In this document: in pieces, positions 49,301 to 61,007 of the stretch | How the letters are laid out: each line of letters begins with the position of its first letter | Position numbering within the stretch: the first letter of the stretch is position 1 | DNA from: Prunella strophiata | Lineage: Eukaryota > Chordata > Aves > Passeriformes > Prunellidae | Assembly (NCBI GenBank): GCA_036583965.1 | Contig: JAZBQD010000019.1 | Location: 17,978,085 to 18,042,084 of the forward strand | Direction of reading: 5' to 3' | DNA length: 64,000 nucleotides | The notes under the pieces: model-generated | The model's input: only the letters and a program-made list of their open reading frames with translations | What the model was told of the DNA's origin: nothing | Database searches by the model: none | Program-made: the position numbers and the translations under genes

Positions 49301-52300
49301 GCTGCATTTTAGCAAAGGTCACCAGTGTTGATAATTGAAGCAATCATTTATATTAATGCTTATCATCCAGATGGCTCAAGGCAGTAGAGTAAAAAAAAAA
49401 AAAAAACAATGGAAAAGAATTTAAATTTTCACTCTGATCCTGCAAGTAGCACGAGCTGGAACTTTGGAAGAAAACACAGTGAGAGTGAGACTTTTAGTGT
49501 TAGAAATCTATGTCAGAAGCAATTCCAGGAGAGCTAGGCAATTCCAGCAGCAGCTTTATAACACCTAGGACAGGTAAACAGACCTGGAAAATGAGGGTGA
49601 GGGCTCTGTTAGAGGTACAGAAGACTCCAGTGTGTACACCAGCTAGTGCCAAGGAAACACTCCAGCCCTGGAAACCTGAAGTGTGCTTGGCTTGCAAAGC
49701 TGTGTGGGATGCCTGTGTCTGCACTGTCCCTGTGCCTGCTCTTGCCTGTGATGCCAGGAGGGAGCAGCAGGACCCACATCCCTGCTGCCATGAACGTGCC
49801 CTGTGCACCTGGACATGCTCAGGCAGGACCAAACCTACCTCTCACACAGGCTTGTTGTGAAGATACATTCCCTTATTCTTCATTTAAATCACATATGGGG
49901 TCCATTTTAATGTTTCTTTTTCCTCAGCCAGGATTTTATCAGGGATAGATGCATCTGGTTCCTTGGGCAGTGAAACAAATGGTGAGGAGATAAATGTGCT
50001 GCTCTGTGGAAATTGCCTTCCCTGTGGGAAGCTGTCTCTGATTGCAGTGATCCTATCTGAAGCCAGATAATGTCAAAATCACAAAAATGCACTTGAAAAC
50101 TCAGCCTTCATCACTCTAGAATGTCATAATTATCTAAAAATTCTGAGTTTATTCTTTATGTGGAGTCTTGCCCAGACTCTGAAGGACCTGCCTGTTCTGC
50201 AGACTCCAGCCTGAAAAGCCCACAGTGGCCAAATGAGAGTCCTCAGAGCTGTGCACTGACCATGGCACTGGGTAAATCTCTGTGCAATTCCTTGCCTTGC
50301 CACAACTTTGTTTGCTTTGCTTTTTAATGGCTTAAAAATTCATAATTCTCAAAAAGTCATAATTCTCAAAAATTCTGTCATGGGTAGGTGATTTCTGCTT
50401 GAATATGGTCATTAAAAGCAAGGAAATATTTTTATATGCCTTTAGTTTAAACCACTTGAGAAAAAAGCTTTCATGTTCAAAGTTACATGCATATCACTGA
50501 TTTTGTTCAGGTAACCTGCCCAAAGGAATTTATGGGCTTATAGTTTCAGATTTGTGTTCCTAGCTGTCATGCTCAGGGGTTTCTTTGTCTCATGGTTGCT
50601 AAACAGCTTATTTAAAGGCCTTGACTTCATTTTTTTCCCCTTAATCCCAAGGCAGTTATTAATCCAGTTAGAAGCTTCTTCTGTTTGTCAAAGTTGAAAA
50701 GGGAGGGAATCCATGTGCCTTTTCCTCCCAGGAATCCCACAGAACTGATTTTATGTCAAATTTATGGGACAATGTTAATATCTGAAAACATTTGAAATAC
50801 TGCAACACCAATATTGCACAAAAAAAATACTGGAGGTAGAATTGTGCACACTCTTAACACAGGAAGACAAGCACCTTCATGCTGGAACCCTTTATAAACT
50901 TTGCAATATTGAGAAGTACTAATATATGTCCAGGCCCATCATTTCCACCTGACCACTGGTGGGGACTTTCATCAGCACAGATATCAGAGGGTGCAGATAA
51001 GCTGTCAAATTGTTGATAATCCAACTAATCCTAATCTTCAGGCTTACTTTTGAGTCTATGGTTACCTAAGCAAGTCAGATCTCATTCTGGGATCCTCTCC
51101 AATGTATAGGTGAAAACCTTTCCTCTAGTGCCTTCTCTGGCTTGAGAACATTTCCCCTTGTCTTGGGTCAAAAGGAGCAATAGGATAGAACTTAAGAGTC
51201 TTATTAAGCCTTTAGTTTATAAAGTAGCCCCCAAAAAAGAGACTGTAGGAAGTCTGGCAGTGCTAGCTACTCTTTAGCATTTCCAATTTGATATTTCTAT
51301 TAGCAGCAGAATTCTGCTGGGTAAGAGCTGCATGAAGCATCAGCCTGGGCCCCTAATTTCTGCCAAAGGCACAGAGCAGATGGACAATGAGGGCAGAGCC
51401 CAGAGCTTTAATTCTGCTGATGCTGTGCAGGGAATCTCTTCATAGTACAGGCATAGTTTGTTTAGACAAGAAAGTATCTGATCTATAACAAGTTTGGTCT
51501 ATGCTGGGAAATATACTTTCAGAAGTCGTGGGAATTTAAATCTATGTAATGATGCAGGAAAATCAAGAAGACTGCCAGAAGCCTTCAATAACAATTTTTT
51601 AAAATAATACACTTAAAGTCTTCTGTAATTACTCAAGGCAGACAAGAAAATTTGTTTTTTTCCCTTCATGTTTTGATAATGAGTCCTCCCAGAGTAAGGA
51701 TATTTTTGCCTATCATCTAAAAATTATCAAATTGAGATTTGGTAATAAACTAAAAATTTAACTGAGAACTAAAAATATCTTAAAAAAAACCCCACAAAAA
51801 CAAACAAACAAACAACCCACTAATGGAGTATCTGTGCAGATGAAATTCAACCAGCTTCAGTCTCAACTAAATGCTATGTCATAATGCTTGCAAACTGCTG
51901 GTCTACTGAAACCAAAGCACAAGAAAAAGCACTGAATTTGCAATAATACAGGTGACTAACATCTTTTAGCCAAAGTGCAGGGAGAGAAAGGATTGACTCA
52001 TGTTAGGCTGTATTATATATAATACTACAGCATTAGATATATATGCAGAACTAATGTTTCATATGGGTGTAATAAATCACATTAAAACAAATCTATTATT
52101 ATTTTGATTAATGTGTATATAGGAATGTCCAAACACAGGCCTTGGTATAATTTCCCCCTTAATTTCATCAACTGCTTGAATAAAAAGACAATTGTTGCAG
52201 AACTAACAGAAGTTTTGACCAAATTCCTATGAAACATGTTTGAAAGGCCACAGTCAAAATCCAAAAATACCTCTCAGTCCCCAAGGCTTTCCTGAATGCT

Positions 52301-53662
52301 GATTAATTGCAATATTTACTTTGATGAATTCTGCAGATGTAATTCTGCTTTCAGGAAAGGGAGATTTTGGGGGGAATTAATTATTTTGTGGAGACAATAA
52401 TTTGTGCATTCATCTAAGCTGGTAATTAACTCACAGGAAGTGTATCCGTAGTATTTAAGCAGTGGTCATATAAATTTAAATTAAAATTACTTTGGGAAAC
52501 CTACTTCAACATGAGTGACTGTGGGAATATGCTTCCCTTAGCTCAAGTCCAGCTGAACTGCATTCCAAGGATTCATTTGCAAAGTCCTGCTATGGGCACG
52601 TGCTCCTGGCATGCCTGCAAAGCCACAGATTTGTTGTTGTGGCTGACATTTTCACAAATTTACAAACTTGGGGAAAACAGGCCCAGCCAGTTCTGGAATG
52701 ATGTAAGAGCTCAAATACAGGTTATGCTTGTCTGAGTGAAGCAACAGGAACTGTGTTGGGCAGACACTTCTGTGCTGACCTTGCCAATGCTCCTCTGTGT
52801 CATGCTTGGCTTTGTAGCTGCCTCAAAAGCACCACACCAGATTTGTATTTTGAGGTGATATGGTAAAGGGGTCTTTGTCCTAAGTGGTAGATGTTATATA
52901 GAAGTTCTTGAAAACTGCCTCTGAAATGTGTGTAGTTTCTATGGATATATCTTTTTTTCCCCCAAGAAGCCTATTTTTCTCATCTTTAAGAGAAAAGTTT
53001 CTAGAAGTCAGATGCTTATTCTTTATTCCTTCTTCAAAAAGTTTGTTCTTTGTTGCTTGTACAGTTTCTTCTTTCCCCCCCTCAAAATAGAATCATAGTT
53101 CTTACCCCATTTTTATTTATATAATCTCTTCTTTTCTCCTCTCCTCATGATATGATGTTAAGTTGTTCAAAACCCAGACAAAAAATAGCTTATGTCTCCA
53201 CTCCAGCAGAACAGAGTGATATTGTTGCAGAATGGAGTAAAGGTTAATCCCATTTCAGTTCTGGACCACCAGTGTGCTGACACAAGGTTGATTCAGAAGG
53301 GCACTGCAAGAGCTATAGATATTTCTGTCTGCAGAGCAAGAGAAAAGGAGCCTCTGAAAAACTACAGAGGGTGGTGAAAACCCTGCTGGTGTTGACTTGC
53401 TTGGGTCACAAATGGCTCTGTTTCTGAGAGCAGGGTCTGTTGCTTTGTTTCCTGAGAAATGTTGCATTCAGCTCCAGGGAAGAATAGGCTGCCCAGCACA
53501 GCCACTCCACCAGGTGAAGGAGCAGGCTGCTTGTGCTCCTTCTCCACCCACCATCAGTTGTTGGCTTTCTCTTATTGAGGTTCCAAAGGTGTAGCAGGCA
53601 AGGTTGTCCAAACAGATTTGAGTGAGGCTCTTTAACAAGCCCTGCTAAATTTTATCCTTTAG

Positions 53663-53734
53663 AAACTATTGCAAGTCAACATTGAAAGAGCCTACAAAAT
53701 CCCCCTAAAGATCAATAAGGAATGCTGTCTTATG
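53663..53734 (+). other. Candidate 72-nt exon-like open segment
   Basis: The segment is preceded by TTTTATCCTTTAG and followed by a strong donor (ATG then GTAAGTATC). It is exactly 24 codons, open in the phase-0 frame (KLLQVNIERAYKIPLKINKE, then CCLM). I do not recognise the peptide. It could be an exon of an unannotated or non-coding transcript, a relic exon, or coincidence. No partner exon was found nearby. Confidence 0.2.
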
Positions 53735-56700
53735 GTAAGTATCTTAAAATCCCATAAATAAAAGGCAAATTCAGGGTAAATTTTGCTGAGGTTCAGGTTT
53801 TCTGCCATAGACTGCAGTTGATCAAATTTTAAGGAGCCTTCTTGAGCAGCCTTTTTCATCTGGATTGGAAGCAGAAGCTCAGGAGAAGCTGTGTCTCAAA
53901 GGGAGATGAAGCTGAGCTGTGTATTTCATAGCACAGCAGTGATTGCAAATGTCCTCTGAGGCCAGGCATTTTTGAATCTCATTTTTACAAGTGCCATTTT
54001 TGCATGCAACCTTCTCTTTACTTAGCTTTTTAGTGAAGGCTTCTGACATTTTCTCCTGCATTTCACCTTTTCTCACATGTTCTCACCCTGTCCAAAGCTG
54101 GCCATTTCAGCAGGCCCCAGTAATTGCTGTGGCAGATGTGCTGAGTGTGGTTATTTCAGCTCATCCCTTCAGAGCTCTGCCTGCACAGCACCAGCCAAGC
54201 CAGGTCTGAAAGGTTTGCTCTTGGTTTGAGTGCATCCAAATGCTTCCACAAGGGCCAAGCTGCAGAGGATTTGGGTACAGTGACAGCAGGTTTAGAGATG
54301 CTTGGGTTTCTGGTTTTCTACAGTGATGTTCAAACCTCAAAAGCATCATTTACACATCAAAAATGGATACATACTGTGTGACGGGCCAATTTTCTTGTGA
54401 ATAATAATCACTGTTGCACAAGTCATGCTGTTCTTGTTTGAAGGATTTAATTCTGTGACAAGCAGAAGGAAAGACAGGAAAATATTCTTAAATATCTATA
54501 GCTAGCAGAAAAAGAGAAAAGATCAAGGAGATTTCAGTGAAGTTTCATATTTAAATAGCTTTCATAGCTTATGAAATCCAATACATTGCTTATTAGAAAG
54601 TGTCAGTAAGATTTAGAAATACCAGCTGATGTGGACAGATTCTTAAACATAGACTGAACACAGGAAAATACATTAGTAAAGTTTGAATTTAAATTCAATA
54701 TTGCAGGTGTTTCCATGATACATAAAGCAGGGAAATGGGAAGTGCCCCAGTGCTCACTCTTACAGTTTTGGGATGAAAGATCATTGAGAAATGATCAGTG
54801 TTTCAGGGGTCAGTGGCTACCTGAGGTACATGATGGGTTCTGCTCTGGCTGGCTGTGCATTACAGCAATACTCAGACATTATTTTAATGAGAATTCTGCA
54901 GAAAATAATATTCATTTCTGGTTGTCTGTTGAGGACTTTCCTCTTCAGTACCAAAACTGGTTTATATTGGCAGAGTGTACTTTTTTTCTCAGTAAGGAGG
55001 GTGTGGCTTACTGCTGGAGAACTCGTGTAGTGGAAAACTTTAAACAGTACTGAAGAATAAGTACATTGCTGAACAGAGGGCTTTTCACATCCTTACCAAC
55101 TTTAAATGTAGGTATAAATTCTCAATATTTTGTAGAGTTAAGTACTACATCAACATGCTCCATCCAGCTATCTAGAATATAAAATTATGCTTACCTCTAT
55201 CATATGCTACTCTGCACTTACAGTATCTGACAGCATCTCTTATAAATGTAGGGAAATATTTAAGGGGAAATCCTGACTTTCTGATGGAAAATACTGCAAA
55301 TGGAATAGTTATTTCATGAAGTTATTCTGCAGAGTAAAAAAATTGATGATCTTCACTTCTCTGCTCATAATGAACTGGTGAATTTCATTATGGTATCAAT
55401 TCCCATGCCTCCCTGCAATCTGTAAAAATCATATTCCAAGTCTCCCAGCAGAAACTATCTGAAAGTGAATATGGTTTTGTCTTGCCAGCTTGGAGTGCTG
55501 GTACAGAACTCTAATAAATGTATGGTTAATTTAATGATTTAAACATCATTCAGTTGGTAAGGAATTTGCATTCTGAGGTCCTCCTTAATGCCTCTTGATT
55601 GCAGTACTGTTCCAGGTAAATTAAAACAATGAAAAAGCCCCAAAGGTATCTCATTAAGGCAAATCATAAGTCCCTCTGGATCATGTAAATGAGTTAATAT
55701 ACTACTTTATGTTTCCATATGTATTTATTAGCAGTTTACTTTCAACATGTTCTTCTGCGAGCTGTTTTCTTTACTAGCCAGCTGTTTAATTTTATATTTT
55801 CTGTATGTCAGCAAGTGATATCTGTCACTTAAAATGTTAATGGGTAACACAGGACTGATACATCTGTTTGAATTGGCATGAATGTAGGAAAAATCCCATA
55901 ACATGCTAGTAAGTTACTTCACAAGACTGTTCTCACTTCTTTAGTGCAAAAGATACTGCACTAATTTAAAAGATTTGCTATTATAACAGTTGATATAGAT
56001 GAATCATAAAATTGCAGCTTTGAAAAACTGTAATAGCATTGCAGAATGAAATTTATTTAGAATAAAAAGCAGTTTGGGTTAGGTACTCTTTGAAGTCTAG
56101 ATGATGTTGGAAGCTGTATCTGCACTGCCTTGGGAAATGCTGTTGTGCCCGTTTGCCTTGGGTTTGCAAGCCATGCCCAAGTGTGGTATCCAGCCCCCAT
56201 TCTAGTGCTGCCTATCCCACTGAACCTTGCATTTCTGAAAGTGTGCTCCTCTTGGGACTTGGTGGTGCCTCATTTGCCTGCTTTGAATGGAGCTGGCTGC
56301 TGTCTGTCTGTCCCCAAGAGGCCTGATAAAGCAGGCTGTCACCCACGTCAGCCCCAGGTCAGGTCCCGGCTGCGGTGCAGCCCTGGCTGGCAGCTGGGTA
56401 CAGCCTCTCACAGGGAGGGACTGGCCCATCCCAGGGGCCTGTGTGAGCCAGGAGGCCCCATGGTGTGCAACTCCTCAGCTTCTACCCCGCCTTTCCTTCC
56501 AGGAGATAGGACAGATATCTTCCTGGGAAGTAATTTCTTTCATCTTCCAGTAGCTGCCTGAACTTTGACTTAGTCCAGATTCTTCTTTAGAAAGCTTTGG
56601 TTTTGGAGACAGTCTGTCAATATCCACTGAAAGGAGCCTCTTTTCCAGTTGAGCATGCAGTGACAGACAGGAAGAGTCTCGATGAGGTGGGTCATGCTCA

Positions 56701-57827
56701 ATGCCAGGTACCTGTCCCTGCAGATATAGCATTTTGCATGTCTGGAGCAATTGCCCCAATTGTGGGTTTCCATGGAAAGAATTAATCCAGAACCATTGAT
56801 AGGAGTGACAACCAAACTCCAAAAAATACACTTGACTGTTTAGAGTACACTTTCCACAGCTGGGTTCAGTCTGAAAATGGTGGAAGGCCAGCCAAGCAGT
56901 GAGAAGAGAAGGATATCTTGGCAGCTGTATATCTTCTTTACATTGCTGTCAAAGGGAAATGAAATGAGCAACAGAAATCATGAATCTAAACTTGTTGCAT
57001 GACTGAAGCAGTTGGGTCATGACTAAGGCTGTTGAGAGACTCCACATACCAACAATTAGTAGAAGGCTGAACTGTGTTCCTAACAAATACTAAACCCACA
57101 AATGTGCAGTTACCAAATATGGCTGGCTTGCAAAGTTCATTCTGTTTTATTCTGGCTGTTTTGTCCCCATGCTGCCCACTCACATCCTCTGCAGTCAGTA
57201 ACCCATCTGTTGTCTACAATGATGATGGTTCTGCATGACTTCTGAGATAACAAAATCTTGATTAATAGGAAGATTATTGTGAGGATTTATTTTATAGAAG
57301 GATGGCTGTGGAAATAGCCCATATGTGCCTGCTCCTTCCAGACTGAAGGTGGTCACTTGAGAACCTCCTGGGTGATGGGGAAAAAGAGAAGTGGAGAATT
57401 GATCCAAGAGAAACCTTAAAAAGTTTTTGATCTACAAATGGGCACTGTTGAAAAAGCACTTTTTCTCTTGCTCATTTCACCAAACCTTAGTTCTGACTTT
57501 CATAATTTCATTTTTTCCTCAATGAGAGTTTAAGATGCTTTTGTTTTTCTCCCTTTCTGCATAGTATTTAGCAGATTTGGTGCTCTCTTGGTGTTCAGAG
57601 ACTGAACTGTGGACAGAATGGTTCAGATGAAAAGTCCTAATGGCATGGTCCATGAGGCAGAGCAGAATTCTGATGAAAATCAATTTAAAGAAAATTAAAT
57701 CTAGTTAAAGAACAGTGAGCATGCAGAAAATCCCTTTTCTGGCTTCTGCTGCACAGGTGGATGTAGACAGGCATCTCGTGGAGATCAAGACCAAAAGCGA
57801 TATCCTAAAATCCAATATCTTAAAATC

Positions 57828-58139
57828 GTGAAGCAAACACGGCTTCAGAAGAAGTCAGAAGGCAGTGAAATGAAAGCTATGTTTATTTTAAAGCTATGTT
57901 TATTTACATTCATTTTAATGCCATGTTTATTTCAAGTTGGGTTTGGTGCAGCAAGCAGGAGTTCACCTGTTGATCTAAAAGGAAGTGTCACACAACATTT
58001 CTGTTTAGACAAGATGTACTGGATTCAGGTAATGAAAGACCCAAAAGACAGTCCACATGAATGTGTTGACTTTATGAATGAAGCATGCAATATGTTTCAA
58101 CACTACATTAGTCACAAATATCCTGTGGCAGACACATAA
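57828..58139 (+). other. 103-codon ORF with signal-peptide-like start (unrecognised)
   Basis: The frame has an internal Met (residue 16) followed by a hydrophobic stretch (FILKLCLFTFILMPCLF), then a small polar region with three cysteines, and stops 32 nt before an 18-A run (58172-58189). That arrangement superficially resembles a secreted-peptide retrocopy with a poly(A) tail. However, the hydrophobic part is encoded by an AT-rich short repeat (AAAGCTATGTTTATTT twice, 57873-57906), and I recognise no family. No target-site duplication was identified. It is most likely chance. Confidence 0.15.
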
Positions 58140-58185
58140 AATTGTTCATGCATGTTCTCACCAGAGAAAGCAAAAAAAAAAAAAA

Positions 58186-58212
58186 AAAAGCATAACCCAT
58201 GGTTATGCTTTT
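58186..58212. repeat. Perfect 12-bp inverted repeat after poly(A)
   Basis: AAAAGCATAACC (58186-58197), loop CAT, and GGTTATGCTTTT (58201-58212) form an exact hairpin that overlaps the 3' end of an A18 tract. The function is unknown. Confidence 0.9.
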
Positions 58213-60984
58213 CTTTTGGTTATAGACATTTTCATTAAATATCTTTTCTCAATGGAAGAGACCAATGGAAAAAGAATGACTTAAAAGAATTCCTATTTAC
58301 AAAGACTAGGCACTTAGATATTTATTCTGTGCTGTTTTTCTCAGTTTTGACTCTCATCTACCCTTCCCACTGTCAAATTCCAGACTATTTTTGCACAGTC
58401 TTAGAGCAAAACACTGGTAGGGAAGAAAAGCTTTCCCTGCAGACGTTTGGAGAATGGCTTGCAGAGGTGCCCAGTGAATGGGTGCAGAAGAATCTGTGTA
58501 TGGAATAAAAACCGCTACTGCTCCATAAAAGCTGTGTGACACTAAAAAATTCCTGTATGCAGTGGAGGAAACAGGAGATTCATTAAATAATAATTTGAAG
58601 GTTTCTACCTTTCCTGAATCGTGGACTGACAGATTACAAAGCTTTGGATCTGTTAATTATTAGATTTGTGATTTTCCTTACTGAGTAATTTCCAGGATGC
58701 AGCTTCTGTGTAATGCAATAAATAAGCAGCTGAGTGAGTTTAGTTATGGGAGGTCACGTTCTGTCCTTACATTCATAACACAAAGTTCATAATATATCTT
58801 GCCACTGACTGCAAGCAAAAGCAGCAATATATGAACTATTTCCTTGGAGAATACTTGGGCTTACACTGATCTTTTAACATGTAACAAATGCTACTAGAGG
58901 TCAAGACCACACCCCGCCCAAAAGAGGGTTTGCCTTCAAAAAGTCTTTGGGAATGGTAGGTTTAATTAAACCAGCACATTACAACAGTTGGATTATTTGA
59001 TGCAAACCCTTAAGCCTGATCTTTTGTCTTCCTTTCTCTCATCCTAACTACAGTGGAGTGGGGAAATGTTCTGCCTCAGTGAATGCAAGAAAATCATTAC
59101 AGTGAACACAGCTGCATTGTGCAGGCTATATGAGTAGAAATGTGTGAAGGATGAGGGCCAGATCCTCTTAAACTCTCAAAGACCCCTGAAATCAGTGCCT
59201 ATTTATCTCTCAGATGGATGAATATTTTGTCTTGCCACCCTCACTTTTGGAGTCTATGAAGGTCATGACAGAAATCAAGCTTCATAGCTCTTGCATGTGT
59301 GTAAAGCAGGTGATGATGTGAAATGTGGTCTCTCAAAACCCTGCAGCTGAATTTCCTTCTGGACCCATGCTCAGAATTTTTTTGGAGTTATGAGGAAGAG
59401 CCACATGACCTAACACCAGGCAGGCTGTGAACAAGGGGACTGCAGTTTTTTGACTGCAAGGGTGAATCTGAGCAATAATGAGGTCATTAGAGTGGGAGCT
59501 TGCTCCAGGCATTGAGCTTGTTATTCTGGCTTGTGCAATGTACAGGTATGTCCACAGGTTCACCCACCTTTCTGTGAAAAATGCAAGAGATATTAGGTAA
59601 AAAACACTCTGGTCAAAACCAAGGCCCTCTCACCTCACTATCACCTTACACCCACCACCACCAGAGCTTCATAAACCTCAGGTTTGAAATCCTGAGCAAT
59701 GTGGTGATACCCACAGGCTAGGACCTAATCATGTCATGCCAAGACATCCAAGCACACCATGCCCCCACAATACCCCTGTCAGCCAAAAGATTTTGGAGAC
59801 ATCTTTAGCTGGAGTGACTTCTTACTGACCCAGGTGTTGCACAAGAGCCTACAGCACCACAGTTTATCACCCCTGGCTGCAATGGCTGTAGGAGCTGTGA
59901 ATCTGAAATGACCTAGCCCAAGCTTTAACTTAATTTTTATTCCATCACTCTTGCACCATACTAAGGCATTTGTTTTGTGGTGTTTTAGAGGGAAGCTGCT
60001 GACACCTGACTCACCATTTCCTGCAGCATGTAGGTGTTTCTTGGAGCTCCATCAAACAGGGCCCATCCCGACGTTGCTCACCATGAGAGCTGGCTCTGAA
60101 TCACAGCCACAGCATCACAGCCCTGCTTAAAGCTGGAGCATCCAGCCTGCTTGTACAGACCCACAAAAGCACTTTATAGCAGCTAAATGCATCTCCTGTA
60201 TGCCTCCTGCTTTGCAATATCTTTGTTTTTGTTTTGCACTTTGAAAATATAATTTCCAGTAGAACCAGAGTTATTACAGTGGAGATGTACTAAAATGGAA
60301 ATGGCCCCAAAAATTTGATTCGCTCTCTACAAAACTGAAAAGCAAAAGGATTAAATAAATTGTAGAATGCAAATTAAGCTTTTCTTGCCCATCATTAAAA
60401 GTGAGAATCATTGCAATAAGTAACATGGTTGTCATGGTGATCAAGTACTTGTTTATGATGAAATATTTCAGGAAAAGCGAAAATGTTTTTAATTTAAAGC
60501 TCAGATGATGGGAAACTGAGTAATGTAAGCAAGAGCAGAAATACATCTTGGTAGATATTATTTGGTACATGCAATTAATTATTTTTTCCTATGAAAAGTC
60601 ATGTCAATTCTCTGTGTTTTTCCTGCCCCTTTCTTATCTTTACTCAGGTTCTGAATATGTTTGTCTTCCAACAGTGCAATGAGCCAGCAAGACAAGTTTC
60701 AAGGAAAATGGAAATGGGTACTACTCACAGGCACATTCCTGGTAGTAAACAGAAAATAGGGCCTCTTAATAGCAACGTTTCAGAGAAGAGCAGTTCGTCA
60801 ATCTGAATGCTGCACTGTACATTCTGTGGTCCTGGCACCTGCAAATACGTAAGCACTCAGCTGAATAATCTGCAGCATTGCATTAGTTCAGCATTTCTTT
60901 CTCCTGAAATTGTCAGATGATTCAATTGTCTGAGCACCAGAGACTAAAATTCAGTTTTCTTTGCCTAAAAATAGCATTCATTTG

Positions 60985-61007
60985 AAAAAAAAAAAAAAAA
61001 AAAAAAA
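60985..61007. repeat. Poly(A) tract (A23)
   Basis: This is an uninterrupted run of 23 A in non-coding DNA, a possible retroinsertion tail or simple repeat. No flanking gene-derived sequence was recognised. Confidence 0.9.

Noticed and set aside
56130..56561. 143-codon plus-strand ORF in a GC-richer patch
   Set aside because: Low-complexity Pro/Gly/Leu composition with overlapping ORFs in other frames. Chance is the simplest explanation.
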